From: Demequina litorisediminis
GTDB taxonomy: Bacteria; Actinomycetota; Actinomycetes; Actinomycetales; Demequinaceae
Direction of reading: 5' to 3'
NCBI RefSeq assembly: GCF_030161615.1
Contig: NZ_BSUN01000001.1
Location: 372,001-436,000 of the forward strand
DNA length: 64,000 nucleotides
Position numbers and translations under genes: made by a program. How positions within the stretch are numbered: the stretch's first letter is position 1; each line of letters begins with the position of its first letter. Shown here one piece after another: positions 33,696 through 44,235 of the stretch. The notes beneath the pieces were generated by a model. The model worked only from the letters and a program-made list of their open reading frames with translations. It was not told where the DNA came from and did no database searches.

Positions 33696-35308
33696 GTCGA
33701 ACGACCACCTCGCCACGCTCACGCTCGCCGATGCGATTACGGCACTCAATGCCGACCTCTCGCTGGCCAGCGTCCTCGACACCCTCGTCGAATCCGCACG
33801 CCGCCTCACCGGTGCGCGTTACGCCGCCCTCCACGTATTCGACGCCCAGGGCGAATCCACGGCCTTCATCACGAAGGGCATCCCGGACGAGACCAAGGAC
33901 CGCATCGGCCACCCCCTGGCCGCGTAGGAGTCCTCGCCAAGATTCCCGCGCACGGCACCCTCGCGGTGGAAAGCATCGACGCCGACCCTGATCACCGCGG
34001 CATGCCGCGGTGGCATCCGCGCCTCGAGAGCCTTCCTCGGCACGTCGCTGACAGTCCGGGAGCAGGTCTTCGGTCACCTGTACCTCGCCGACAAGGACGG
34101 CGGGCCTTTCGACGAAGAAGACAAGCGCATGATCCTCGCGCTGGCGGCCGCTGCCGCCGTGGCCATCGATCACGCCAAGCCTGCACGACGACGCCGTCGA
34201 GCGTGAACGGTGGCTCGAGGCGTCCCAGCGTCTCACCACGCAGATGCTCACCACGAGCGACGAGGAAGAGGCGCTGCAGGGCATCGTGGATGCCGCTCGA
34301 GAACTCGCTCATGCCCCCACTGCGGCGCTCGTGCTGCCGGGCATCGACGACGCGTGGGTGATCGAGATGGCCGCGGGCGACTACGCCAGCAACATCATCG
34401 GGCTCGAGCCGCCAGCCAAGGGCTCGGCAATGGACGTCATCCGCACGTCACGAGGCATCGTGGCGCCAGCGCCGCCCGGTCGTCACGTCCTGCACGAGAT
34501 CACGGAGTACGGGCCCAGCCTCTACGCCCCCTCGCGTCCGACGGCGAGACAATCGGCCTCCTCATGTTGTGGCGTGACAAGGGCGATGACGAGTTCTCCG
34601 CCGCCGACCTCGAGGTCACCCAGCGCTTCGCACACCAGGCGGCGCTGGCGCTGACCCTGGCGGAGCTCAATCAGGCCCGCAATCACGCAACGCTGCTCGA
34701 GGAGCGCGAACAGATCGCGGACGACCTCCACGACTTCGTGTCCCAGGAGGCTCTTCGCCGCGGCCATGCATCTCGAGGCACTCACGGAGGGCGCGACGGA
34801 GACGCAGACCACACGCCTATCCAGCATCGCGGACCACGTGAAGCGCGCCCAGTACGAGGTGCGCGGCGTCATGCGCAACCTCGCGGGCCAGCGCTCCTCC
34901 GAGCCCGCCAGCGACAGGATGCGCCGCGAGATCACGCTCGCGCAGGCCACCATGGGCTTCATGCCTGACGTCGACGCGCAATGGTCGGACGTCAACGAGG
35001 TCTGCGCCAGCGACACCACGCTGGCGGACGACTGCATCGCGGTGATGCGAGAACTCCTGTCGAACGTGGCACGCCACGCGAACGCCACGGCCGTCAAGAT
35101 CTGGGTGCATGTGAGCGACGACCGGCTCGAGCTCGGAGTCCAGGACAACGGCATCGGCCCTGCGGGTGCCACCAAGCGCTACTCGGGCACCTCAAACCTG
35201 GGCAACCGCGCGCTGAGGCGCAACGGAAGTTTCGCGCTGGCTCCCGTGAATCCCGACGCCGAGCGTCCCGGATCCCGGGCGGTGTGGAACGTCGAGGTGA
35301 AGCGCTAG
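33688..35308 (+). CDS. GAF-domain sensor histidine kinase, DevS/DosS-like
   Basis: About 539 residues, soluble. Two GAF domains (about 20-160 and 190-340), the first with WHPRLESFLGTSLTVREQVFGHLYLADK, very like DosS/DosT GAF-A; the His there is in the region of their heme ligand, though I am unsure of exact alignment. Then HisKA_3 with phospho-acceptor ADDLHDFVSQELF and an HATPase domain (MRELLSNVARHANA, DNGIGP). Extra bases at 34033, 34182, 34749 (AGCT sites); one base lost near 33918 and 34530. Last gene of the cyd operon; its stop is 5 bp from that of the response regulator. Confidence 0.92.
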
Positions 35309-35313
35309 GCGCG

Positions 35314-35932
35314 TCAGGCGCGGAACGACTGCGCGCGGCGGGCCGTGGCCCACGCGACAATCTGCGTACGGCGCTTCAGGCCCATCTTGGCGAGCACCGA
35401 CGTGACGTGGTTCTTCACGGTCTTCTCGGCGATCCCCAACTGGTCCGCGATCTCCTTGTTCGACAGGCCATCGCCCACCGCCGAAAGGATGCGGCGCTCC
35501 GTGGGAGTGAGGCGAGCGATGGCCTCGTCCTCGCCCACCGCGATGTGCTGGCCGTGCTCGCGGCCCGACGCGGCATCCAGGACCGCCTTCAGCACCTCGG
35601 CGGAGCCCGCGGTCTTGGCGACGAAGGCGTCCGCGCCAGCGTGACGTGCGGCTGTACGGGCCTCATCGTCGTCGTAGGCTGGTCAGTACCACCACGTGGG
35701 TGTCGGGCAGCGACTCACGCACGTGAGCGATGACGTCGAGACCGGTACCGTCGGGCAGACGAAGGTCGGAAAGGATCACGTCGGGACGCACCGCGTCCGC
35801 ACGCCGCACCGCCTGCGCGACGGAGCCGGCCTCTGCTACCACCTCGACGCCTTCGGCACGGTCGAGGATGTCGCAGATACCGCGTCGCACTACCTCGTGA
35901 TCGTCAAGGACCAGCACTCGCACATCAGCCAT
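35314..35932 (-). CDS. NarL/LuxR-type response regulator, DevR-like
   Basis: About 205 residues. Receiver domain with phospho-acceptor Asp in DVILSDLRLPDG, then a LuxR-type helix-turn-helix (LTPTERRILSAVGDGLSNKEIADQLGIAEKTVKNHV). An extra base at 35676 (ACCAGCCTACGAC for ACCAGCTACGAC) lies in the conserved LTSYDDD loop. Convergent with the DevS-like kinase, its presumed partner, and 34 bp downstream of mutM on the same strand, so it may be read from the rnc-mutM transcript. Likely target: the box upstream of cydA. Confidence 0.92.
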
Positions 35933-35966
35933 ACCCTGCATCGTAGGCGTCACCAGCCCTTCAGAC

Positions 35967-36907
35967 CTAGCGCACCGCCGCGCGGCGCGGCGAGTATCGG
36001 CGCTGGCAGCGTCCACACCAATGGCTCGCACGTCCGCCGATGGTGGCGCGGCTCAGTAGGTTGCCGCACCGGCCGCAGGGCTCACCGCCGCGCCCGTAGG
36101 CCTCGAGCCCGCGCGCGAAGTAGCCCGACTGTCCGTTGACGTTGACGTACAGCGCGTCAAGGCTCGTGCCGCCCTGGGCGAGCGCGTCACGCATCACGGC
36201 CTGGGTCGCCTCCAAGAGGGCCGATGCGGTGGCCACCGACGTCGCCCGCGCGGGCCGCTCGGGGTGCACCCTCGCGCGCCACATGGCCTCGTCCGCATAG
36301 ATGTTGCCGATGCCCGAGACCAGCGTCTGGTCCAGCAGCACCTGCTTGATGCCGCGCGTCCCGCGCCGCCACGCCCTCAGCGCGGCGGGCACATCGAGAT
36401 CTGGGTCGAGGGCGTCCCTGCCGATGTGCGTGACGGAGGCGGGGATCAGGGCGTCCGCACTCCCCTGGCCGCCAGCGAACCCATCGTCGGTGGGTCGCAG
36501 GCTCCTCGACGTGGAGATAGCCGAACGTGCGCTGATCCAGGAAGTCCAGCACGAGGTCCTCCCCTGCGCGGGACAGGTGCAGGCGGGCGCGGCAGTGCGA
36601 GTGGGGCGCGGGGGCATCGGCCGCCGTGTGGACGCGAAACTGGCCCGACATCCCCAGGTGGGCGCTGAGCGACTCGGCGGGTACGCCATGGTCCGCAGCA
36701 AACGTCAACGGCAGCCACAGGAACTTGCCACGCCGGACCGCACCGGCGATGGTGGCGCCGGTCAGGCGCCCCTGAAGTTCCGCTCCTCCGCCGGGCAGGA
36801 GCCGCGCGACGGACTCGCGTCGCACCTCCACCGCAACAATGGTGGAACCGGTCACGAAGGGCGCGAGCCCCGCGCGGACGGTTTCGACCTCGGGAAGCCT
36901 CCGGCAT
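35967..36907 (-). CDS. mutM: Formamidopyrimidine-DNA glycosylase
   Basis: Base-excision repair of 8-oxoguanine, about 312 residues. The catalytic N-terminus reads MPELPEVETVRAGL after removing the extra base at 36898 (CCGGAGGCTTCCC for CCGGAGCTTCCC); as written the catalytic Pro2/Glu3 context is lost. Zinc finger at the C-terminus: CGRCGNLLSRATIGGRASHWCGRCQR. A second extra base at 36497 (GAGGAGCCTGCGA). Starts 14 bp after rnc. Confidence 0.96.
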
Positions 36908-36920
36908 GCGTGCGCCGCGG

Positions 36921-37640
36921 TCAGGAAACGGTGGGCTCGGAGCCGTCCGAGCCCGTGATGGCCTCGTAGGCCTCGGCTGCCGCGGCCTGCTCTGCGTGCT
37001 TCTTTGCGCTGCCGACTCCCGTGCCGTATGCGGTGCCGTCCACGGTGACGGTCGCGGTGAAGGTACGGGCGTGGTCGGGGCCTTCGCCCACGCAGGTGTA
37101 CACGGGTACGCCCATGCTGCGGCTGGCGGTCGCCTCCTGGAGGGAGGTCTTCCAGTCGAGAGCAACGCCGGAACGGGCCGCTGCGACCAGGTGGGGGCCC
37201 ACCAGGCGCTCCACGACCTCACGTGCGGTCTCGATGCCGTGCGTAATGTAGATCGCGCCCAGGACGGCCTCGAAGGAGTCGCAGAGAATGGAGTCCTTGT
37301 CGGCGCCACCGGTGCTTGTCTCGCCTTTGCCCAGCAGAATGCATGGGCCGAGGTCGATCTCGCGGGCCACCTCGCTCAGCGCCTTCTGCGACACGGTCGC
37401 GGCGCGCATCTTGGCGAGGTCGCCCTCGGGAAGGTCGGGGTGATCCCGGTACAGGCGGTCGGTGACGATCACACCGAGCACGGAGTCGCCAAGGAACTCC
37501 AGCCGCTCGTTGGTCGGCAGACCGCCGTTCTCATACGCGAACGAACGGTGCGTGAGCGCGAGGACGAGCAGTTCAGGATCGACAGGCACACCGAGCCGGG
37601 CCACCAGCGCATCGGCTGCGGCCTGTCCCGGGATGCTCAA
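36921..37640 (-). CDS. rnc: Ribonuclease III
   Basis: Double-strand RNA endonuclease, about 239 residues, intact. Signature [16 protein letters not shown], acidic residues in [11 protein letters not shown], and a C-terminal dsRNA-binding domain (about 165-235, ending [16 protein letters not shown]). The TTG start at 37640 is the best in-frame option after rpmF. Part of the yceD-rpmF-rnc-mutM operon. Confidence 0.95.
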   Translation of the reverse strand: MSIPGQAAADALVARLGVPVDPELLVLALTHRSFAYENGGLPTNERLEFLGDSVLGVIVTDRLYRDHPDLPEGDLAKMRAATVSQKALSEVAREIDLGPCILLGKGETSTGGADKDSILCDSFEAVLGAIYITHGIETAREVVERLVGPHLVAAARSGVALDWKTSLQEATASRSMGVPVYTCVGEGPDHARTFTATVTVDGTAYGTGVGSAKKHAEQAAAAEAYEAITGSDGSEPTVS

Positions 37641-37678
37641 CTGCTCGCCTCGCGTCCGCGTACGGGAAGAAGCGTGTC

Positions 37679-37873
37679 TTACGCCTCGTGCTCGGTGCGA
37701 AGCGCCTCGGCGTACTGACGACCGTTGTAGGCACCGCACGACGGGCACGCGACGTGGGCCGCCTTGTCAGCCTTGCACGACGGGCACGTGGTGAGGTTCG
37801 CAGCGGTGGTCTTCCACTGGGCACGGCGGGCACGCGTGTTCGAACGCGACATCTTGCGCTTGGGAACTGCCAC
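37679..37873 (-). CDS. rpmF: 50S ribosomal protein L32
   Basis: 64 residues. GTG start at 37873 gives [20 protein letters not shown], the L32 N-terminus; two CxxC pairs ([17 protein letters not shown]) bind zinc. As written the gene is in frame with yceD and looks fused, because the stop between them lies in a misread AGCT. Confidence 0.97.
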   Translation of the reverse strand: MAVPKRKMSRSNTRARRAQWKTTAANLTTCPSCKADKAAHVACPSCGAYNGRQYAEALRTEHEA

Positions 37874-37875
37874 GG

Positions 37876-38429
37876 CTAGGCTCTCTTTCTGTTCAGTCAA
37901 ACTCTGCAGGGTCGACCACCGGGGGTCGATCACCTCGTGGGTGTGGTCCGGGTCATCCTCGAGCCGTGCGCCGCATTGGTCGCACAGCCCCGGACAATCG
38001 GGCCGGCACAACGGAGTGAAAGGCAGCGATGTCACCACCGCGTCTCGCACCACGTCCTCGAGGTCAAGGGTCTCCCCATCAAACTCGAAGACGTCCTCAG
38101 GCTCGTCGCCGTCCTCATCGGCCTCGACCTTGCCCAGCGTGAACAACCCCTGGACCTGCGCGTCGACATCGCGACGCACCTCGTCCAAACAGCGTCCGCA
38201 CTCGCCAAGAGCGACCGTGTGAACAGTTCCGGAAACCCAGATACCTTCCGAGATGGACTCGAGGCTCACAGTGAGCCTCGATCTCCGTCCCCTCAGGCAC
38301 GCCGATCACGTCAGTGCCTAGGACCACTGGTGTCGGGAACGTCTCGCTCACCTCGTGGTGAGCACCCGGGCGCCGCACGAGATCCCGCACAGGGAGGCGA
38401 TACGGCGAGGGTTGCGAGAGGCGCGACAT
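37876..38429 (-). CDS. yceD: DUF177 protein, 23S rRNA accumulation factor YceD
   Basis: About 183 residues, with the DUF177 core [22 protein letters not shown] and C-terminal [20 protein letters not shown]. Needed for 23S rRNA maturation in other bacteria and almost always before rpmF. Extra bases at 38266 (ATCGAGGCTCACTG) and at the stop codon near 37880: GAGAGCTAG is read GAGAGCCTAG, which removes the TAG and joins the frame to rpmF. ATG at 38429 ([12 protein letters not shown]). Confidence 0.93.
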
Positions 38430-38551
38430 GCCGCACCTCCCAACGTCTCCGGTCCACACTGGACCCAGGCCCGCACCGAACGGCAGGACCGGCGCACTAC
38501 TTTACGCGACAACCGGGGGTGTTCTCAACACGGGGGTGCCGCGGCGCGTCG

Positions 38552-39031
38552 TCACGCTCGCGCGAGGGCCGCCGCAATGGCCTCGGACACACCCTCAGGA
38601 ACATAGACTGACACATCGCCGCCGTGACGCGCGACGTCTCGCACCAGTGACGACGCCACGTGGCTGAGGGCGTTGTCGCCCACAACGAACACCGTCTCGA
38701 TGCCACTCAGGGAACGGTTCATGAGCGCCATGGGTCGTTCGGCGTCGAAGTCTGCTCCCCCGCGGAGGCCCTTGACGAGAGCATCGGCCCCCACCGTGCG
38801 GCAGAAGTCCACGATGAGTCCGTCGGTGCGCACGGCGCGCGCGCCGGGGATCTCTGCGACGGCCTGGGCGGCGAGCCGCACGCGCTCGTCCGCCCCCAGC
38901 AGCGGCGCCTTAGTGGAGTTGTGAGCCACCGCCACGATGACCTCGTCGAAGAGCCTGCTAGCGCGGCGCACGATGTCGACGTGGCCCACCGTGATGGGGT
39001 CGTACGTGCCTGGCAGGACCGCAATCGTCAT
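38552..39031 (-). CDS. coaD: Phosphopantetheine adenylyltransferase
   Basis: Penultimate step of coenzyme A synthesis. 159 residues, intact and of normal length. AVLPGTYDPITVGHVDIV holds the HxGH-type nucleotidyltransferase site (TVGH); LVKGLRGGADFDAERPMALMN is also diagnostic. Six to ten bp after rsmD, as usual. The 122 bp between coaD and yceD probably carry the yceD promoter. Confidence 0.97.
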   Translation of the reverse strand: MTIAVLPGTYDPITVGHVDIVRRASRLFDEVIVAVAHNSTKAPLLGADERVRLAAQAVAEIPGARAVRTDGLIVDFCRTVGADALVKGLRGGADFDAERPMALMNRSLSGIETVFVVGDNALSHVASSLVRDVARHGGDVSVYVPEGVSEAIAAALARA

Positions 39032-39040
39032 GGGCCGACG

Positions 39041-39593
39041 CTACCGGACGGTCTGGACGTAATGCAGGCGGGTCTCGCCGTAGTCCTTGCTGGCGTACCT
39101 CTCGAGGCCCGCGGGCCACGCGGGCTGCGCGGCACGCGCGGAGCCCTCGAGGACCACCACAGCATCGTCCGCGAGGCGCGGCGGCAGTGCCGCAAGGACC
39201 GCGTCCACGTCGGCGGCCGGAAGGTCATAGGGCGGGTCGATGACCACCAGGTCAAACGTTTCCACGGTGCGGGCGAGGTATGGCGAGGCCTTCTCCTTCA
39301 CGGCGGTAGCGCGGGAGCCCAGGCCGAGATCGCGAATGTTCTGCTGGAGGATGCGCGCGGCGCCCGCAGACGCCTCCACGAGCACGGCGGAGGCAGCGCC
39401 TCTGCTGAGCGCCTCCAGCCCCAGCGCACCCGAGCCCGCAAAGAGGTCGAGAACGCGCGCGCCGCGCAGGACATCGGAGTGATCGAGGCGACTGAAGAGC
39501 GCCTCGCGCACCCTGTCCGTGGTGGGGCGCGTGCCCTTGCCTGGAACGGCGAGGCGGCGGCCGCCGAGGCTCGCCAGCGATGATGCGTGTCAC
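39041..39593 (-). CDS. rsmD: 16S rRNA (guanine966-N2)-methyltransferase
   Basis: About 183 residues. SAM-binding motif VLDLFAGSGALGLEALSRG and catalytic VVIDPPYDLPAADV (DPPY). GTG start at 39593; [31 protein letters not shown] is recovered once the extra base at 39570 (GGCGAGCCTCGGC for GGCGAGCTCGGC) is removed. Confidence 0.95.
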
Positions 39594-39613
39594 GGGGTCA
39601 GGGTAGGCCAGGT

Positions 39614-40490
39614 CTAGGGGGCGACTCCGTGGACACAAACTTCGAGCGTCTGGACATCGTCGCCCTGCAGCGCCATCGCCGTGCCGGAGGCAACGTTGAA
39701 GACCGTGCCGTCGGGCGGGTCCAGTTGGGTGAAGGTGAACTCATAGCCGCTCGACGGCGAGGGGTCAGAACTCACGTAGTTGAACGTGGCCCCCGTGGCC
39801 TGGAACGCGTCGATCATGGGCTGTACGTCGATCTCGATTCCCCAGCCGTAATAGAACGGGTCTTCCGCCTCGTCCACAAGCCCCTGCACTGTGAGGGTCG
39901 AGCATCCGGCGTCGCCCGCGTCGTTGAGGGTGATCGGTGAGAGCGACCACGCGTACCACTCACCGTTGTCCGGCTGGGGCTCGGGGATCTCATTGTTGTA
40001 GCCGCACACCTCGACGAGTGCGACCTGCCCGGCCACGATCGGGGTGTTGTTGGAGTACTCGTTGAAGGCCCCCGACCCGTCAGAGTTCCCGGTGATCACG
40101 AGCGGCGAGGTACGTGGCTCCTGAATCTGGCCACCGTTGTTGACCTGAATCTGGGCTGGGTCGTCGTGATTCCAGGGGCGCTCATCTGGATCGACGGTGA
40201 TCGTCCAATCCACCGGCGTGTCCGACGTCGTCGAGACTTCCACGACAGCGCAGGAGGACTCCGGCGAGCCTCACCGTCCACGTGATGTCGATGATGTCGG
40301 TGTTATCGCCGCCATCGATCCCGCCTCCCCCGCCGTCGCCGCCTCCGCCGTCATCCCAGGTCCCGGCGCTGGCGGACGAGGTGAACCAGGCGTCGTCGGT
40401 CCATGCCGCCGCCGTGACGGTCGGCAGCGCGAGAAGCGCCACGAGACCCGCGAGCGCCGCGAGCAGGGGCCCCTGCCGCCGCGCCGTCAT
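39614..40490 (-). CDS. TasA-like exported protein with SipW-type signal (second)
   Basis: About 291 residues. N-terminus is a basic, hydrophobic signal (MTARRQGPLLAALAGLVALLALPTVTAAAWTDDAWF) of the alternate type processed by SipW peptidases, with AWTDD just after the cleavage region. A Gly/Asp linker (DDGGGGDGGGGGIDGGDN) precedes a beta-rich domain. An extra base at 40270 (ACGGTGAGGCTCGCC for ACGGTGAGCTCGCC). ATG overlaps the stop of the LPVTG protein. Likely a secreted surface or fibre component; the function is inferred. Confidence 0.78.
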
Positions 40491-41044
40491 GAGCGCACCT
40501 CGGACACGACGGCGAGCGGGCGGGCTCGCCATGCGGCCAGGGCGCCGGCTCCCACGGCTCCCACCGCGAACGCCACGACGAGCCACGGTACGGCGCCGCC
40601 GGTGACGGGCAACACGCCGCCTCCGGTGGCCGTGTCGTCGGCCAGCAGCGTCACCACACCCAGCGCGTAGCCATCACCGCTGACGTCCTCGGGCAGGCTC
40701 CCGGAGACACTCATAGTCCACGTGCCCGCCGGCACCGATGCGCCGGTATTGACGGGCTGCACGTCCTCGCAACCGGGATCGCCGCACAGCGCGATGTCCC
40801 AGGTCATGTCCTCCGCGACACCGTCCAGTTCCACCCACTCAGAGCGCACCACAGTGGCGTTCTGGGGAACCTCGAGGGTGAGTGACTTGGTGACGGTCTC
40901 GCCGGGCATGATGATGCCGAGGTCGATATCCACCGCCACGTCGGTCTCGGCGCGGGTCGTCTGAATGCCACCGGCCATCGCCGCAGCGCAGCCAAGGAGA
41001 ATCGCCACCAGGGCTGCGGGAAGGGCGCGGGAAAGGCGGGTCAC
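40487..41044 (-). CDS. Secreted LPVTG protein (sortase-type anchor)
   Basis: 185 residues, intact. Signal peptide (ALPAALVAILLGCAAAMAGG), a beta-sandwich-like body (PGETVTKSLTLEVPQNATVV), and a C-terminal sorting signal: LPVTGG, hydrophobic helix (AVPWLVVAFAVGAVGAGALAAW) and a basic tail. Probably linked to the cell wall by sortase. Overlaps both neighbours by 4 bp in the SipW operon, suggesting it anchors or caps the TasA-like proteins. Confidence 0.8.
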   Translation of the reverse strand: MTRLSRALPAALVAILLGCAAAMAGGIQTTRAETDVAVDIDLGIIMPGETVTKSLTLEVPQNATVVRSEWVELDGVAEDMTWDIALCGDPGCEDVQPVNTGASVPAGTWTMSVSGSLPEDVSGDGYALGVVTLLADDTATGGGVLPVTGGAVPWLVVAFAVGAVGAGALAAWRARPLAVVSEVRS

Positions 41045-41586
41045 GGCTGACCTCCCGCCCCGGTCGCAGCGTCACTCACGAGGGCCGCCTCGTCCTCAGG
41101 GTCTTTGTCACGCAGCAGGGACAGGCCCAGCAGCGCGCCAATGGCGATCATCGCCGGCACCACCACTGCTGGCCTGCTGACATCGGCGATAGCCGCACCG
41201 ACGCCCGGGATCACTAGGCGGACCTCCCACACGTCACCCGAGACCTCATACGGTTCTGGGTCGGCGATGGGGTTCGCGTCCCCCTTCAAGGTCAGCGTGG
41301 CATCGTCTCCGCGGAGGGCGATGTCCTCGACCCTGTGGGTCACCAGGTTTTCGGCGAGATCTGAGTAGACCGTCACGACGTCGCCCGCCACGATCTCCTC
41401 GGCCGCCACGGGCACGTCGATTACGAGCGCACCCGTGGGGATCTCAGGCTCCATCGACCCGGACACCACGATCAGCGGCTTGATCCAGCCAGGCGCGGTC
41501 GCCGCCCACACCCCGCATGTGAGCACGCCAAGGACGGCGGCCACCCACAGGGTGATGCCGCCGAGCGTACGCAGGACGCGGGTCAC
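41041..41586 (-). CDS. sipW: SipW-type signal peptidase I
   Basis: 181 residues, membrane-bound. The catalytic Ser is in IVVSGSMEPEIPTG; the general base is His in LVTHRVEDIALRG, as in ER/SipW-type enzymes, instead of the Lys of ordinary bacterial type I peptidases. One N-terminal and one C-terminal transmembrane helix (about 8-30 and 145-163). Expected to process the two TasA-like neighbours with AWTDD motifs. Intact; overlaps the LPVTG gene by 4 bp. Confidence 0.9.
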   Translation of the reverse strand: MTRVLRTLGGITLWVAAVLGVLTCGVWAATAPGWIKPLIVVSGSMEPEIPTGALVIDVPVAAEEIVAGDVVTVYSDLAENLVTHRVEDIALRGDDATLTLKGDANPIADPEPYEVSGDVWEVRLVIPGVGAAIADVSRPAVVVPAMIAIGALLGLSLLRDKDPEDEAALVSDAATGAGGQP

Positions 41587-41607
41587 GGGACGGAACTCAG
41601 GGCGTCG

Positions 41608-42222
41608 TTACGATGCCGTGCCCACCACGAGAATGGCGATGTCCCCTGTGGAGCCCATGTACGTCGAGGGCCAGGTCTCGGGGACGTCAAGCGTCGCGGT
41701 GAACGACGCGGTGTCGCCCGCGCAGTCCGCGGCCGGGTCGAAGGGCTCGGCTGGCGCCAGTGGGCCCGAGCCGCCCGAGTAGGTGTAGGCCGAGAGTGTC
41801 ACCGTGGCGGGATCCGCGCCGGTGAACATGGCGCCGGTCAAGGTGGAGTCCGCCGCGGCCAAGGAAATGTCCGTGGAGCCCGCGTTGCACACCTCAAGCG
41901 AGGCGGTGGCGGTGTCTCCGGGGACGAGGGTGGTGAGGTCGACCGGGACGCCGCCGCTGAGCCAGGCGTCATCGGGGATCACGATGACCGTGTCATCCGA
42001 CGAATCCTCGACCGTGTCGTCGACCCCGATGTCGAGCCAATCGTTGGTGCCGACGACGCGGCCCTGCAGGTCGAACTCGGCCGCCTGCGCCTCCGCGCTG
42101 AACCACACGTCGTCCGTCCACGCGGCCGTGGTCACCGCGGCACCGATGCCGGCGACGGCCACTCCTGCAAGAACCAATTTGACCTTGTCGCGCCGCGACC
42201 GGCGGCGGGCCTTCTCATTCAT
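41608..42222 (-). CDS. TasA-like exported protein with SipW-type signal (first)
   Basis: 204 residues, intact. MNEKARRRSRRDKVKLVLAG then a hydrophobic core and AAVTTAAWTDDVWFSAEA, the alternate signal type; the body (about 45-204) is beta-rich with EVCNAGSTDISLAA, typical of camelysin/TasA-like domains. Sits 21 bp before sipW and is probably the first gene of the four-gene operon. Homologous in the signal region to the protein at 39614-40490 (both AAWTDDxWF). Confidence 0.82.
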   Translation of the reverse strand: MNEKARRRSRRDKVKLVLAGVAVAGIGAAVTTAAWTDDVWFSAEAQAAEFDLQGRVVGTNDWLDIGVDDTVEDSSDDTVIVIPDDAWLSGGVPVDLTTLVPGDTATASLEVCNAGSTDISLAAADSTLTGAMFTGADPATVTLSAYTYSGGSGPLAPAEPFDPAADCAGDTASFTATLDVPETWPSTYMGSTGDIAILVVGTAS

Positions 42223-42370
42223 GGCTTTTCCCCTGGGCTTGACAGGGCACCGGCAACGCGGCGCCAGGCCCCGGGCCCGAGGCCATACCCCACAGTAGGC
42301 ATAAGCCCACGAAAAAGACATGGTGGGCACGCGTGGGGCATCGGTAAGGTGTGCCGACGGGGAGGACCAC

Positions 42371-44192
42371 ATGACCGACATCACACCGCCCACTTCGGCA
42401 CCACAGCGAGCACCGTGGTGGCGCCGACCCCTGGTACTGGTGCCGGGTGCCATCGTGGCCGCTGGCCTCCTCGTGGCGGCCGGCTGGGGACTTGCGCGAG
42501 CCTCGGGAGACGACGACACGCCGCCCACCGAGTCCGTCACACCCTCCGCGTCGGCGACCCCCTCGTCGTCCCCTACCGCAGCCGCCGCGACGGGAACGTG
42601 CACCGCCGAGGTGGAGATCACCCAGGAATGGGAGGGCGGCTTCCAGGCCGATGCCACGGTCACCGCCGGCGACACGGCGATCACGGGCTGGACCGTCACG
42701 CTCACCGTGGGAGACGCCACCGTGGACGGCACCTGGAACTCGACCCTGAAGTCCGGCGCGAGCGGCACGGTGGAGGCCTCGAACGTCGACTACAACGCAG
42801 CGCTTGCAGCCGGCGGCACCGCAGAATTTGGGTTCACCGCCAAGGGCGACGCGGCCGTGACTGTCGCGGACTGCACGGCTACCGGTGGCGACACGCCAGG
42901 CTCCGAACGCGTCGACGACGATGGCCCCGGAGCCGCGGGCGACGCGAGCGCCCCGCTCAACGCGGCTAGCGGCGACGACTGGCTGAGCGTCGACGGCAAC
43001 CGCATCGTCGACGCCGACGGCCGCGCCGTGTGGCTCACGGGCGCGAACTGGTTCGGTTTCAACACGTCGGAGCGCGTCCTCCACGGCCTGTGGGCCGCCA
43101 ACCTCCACGACACGCTCGTGGAGTACGCCGATCACGGCCTCAACGTGGTGCGCATCCCCATCTCGACGGAGCCTCCTGCTCGAATGGCGCGCGGGCCAGG
43201 CGACCACCACCGGCAGCGTCAATCAGGCCCTGAACGAAGAGTTGGTGGACTTGACCACCCTCGAGATCTTCGACCAGATGCTGGTGTGGTGCAAGGAACA
43301 GGGCATCAAGGTCATCCTCGACATGCACTCCGCGCTCGCCGACAACGCCGGGCACAACGCGCCGGTGTGGCACGCGGGGAACGTGACCGAGGAGGACTTC
43401 TTCGTGGCGTGGGAGTGGGTGGCCGAGCGCTACCGCGACGACGACACGATCGTGGCCTTCGACCTCAAGAACGAGCCGCACGGCAAGCCCACCGAATCTC
43501 CGCGAGCCACGTGGGGCGACGGCGGCGACGATGACTGGCAGGCCGTCGCGTCCGAGGCCGCCGCCCGGATTCACGCGGTGCACCCCGATGCGCTCCTGCT
43601 CGTGGAGGGCATCGAGGCCACTCCCGCCGACGGCAAGGACTGGTCAAGCACCGATCCAGGCGACTACGAGAGCACCTGGTGGGGAGGCAACCTGCGGCTC
43701 GCGGGCGAGCAGCCCGTGACGGGCGCGGACGGCAAGATCATGTACTCGCCGCACGACTATGGGCCGCTCGTGTACGAACAGCCATGGTTCCAGGGCGAGT
43801 TCGACGCCGCGTCGCTCGAGCGAGACGTGTGGACGCCCACGTGGCTCTACCTTCATGACGAGAACCTCTCGCCCTTGCTGATCGGCGAGTGGGGCGGACG
43901 GCTCGGACAGGACGACCGTCAGGACGAGTGGCTGACCGCTCTGCGCGACCTCATCGCCGACCGTCACCTGCACCACACGTTCTGGGCCCTCAACCCCAAC
44001 TCCTCGGACACGGGCGGGTTGCTGTTGGACGACTGGGCCTCGTGGGACGAGGACAAGCTGGCGATCGCACCGGTGCTGTGGACGGACGATGCAGGGTCAG
44101 GCGTCAGCCTCGATCACGAGGTGCCGCTGGGCGCCGGGGGCGTGTCCTTGACCGAGTACTACGACGGCGGAGGCGCGCAGCCCGCCGGGTGA
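42371..44192 (+). CDS. GH5 cellulase with N-terminal membrane anchor and CBM2-like domain
   Basis: About 606 residues. A basic region and transmembrane segment ([23 protein letters not shown]) come first, then an S/T/P linker, a CBM2-like module (about 75-175: [32 protein letters not shown]), a second linker and the GH5 barrel (about 205-606: [20 protein letters not shown]). Acid/base Glu in FDLKNEPHG, nucleophile Glu in LLIGEWGG. Signal may be an uncleaved anchor or long Sec signal. An extra base at 43173 (ACGGAGCCTCCTG for ACGGAGCTCCTG). ATG at 42371 preceded by GGGGAGGA. Divergent from the SipW operon. Confidence 0.9.
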
Positions 44193-44235
44193 CCCGAGAG
44201 GCGATCGGAGGGCGTCAGTCGACCGATGGATGCGG

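Noticed and set aside
37679..38429. Novel YceD-L32 fusion protein
   Set aside because: Created by an inserted base in the stop-codon AGCT; all known relatives have separate genes.
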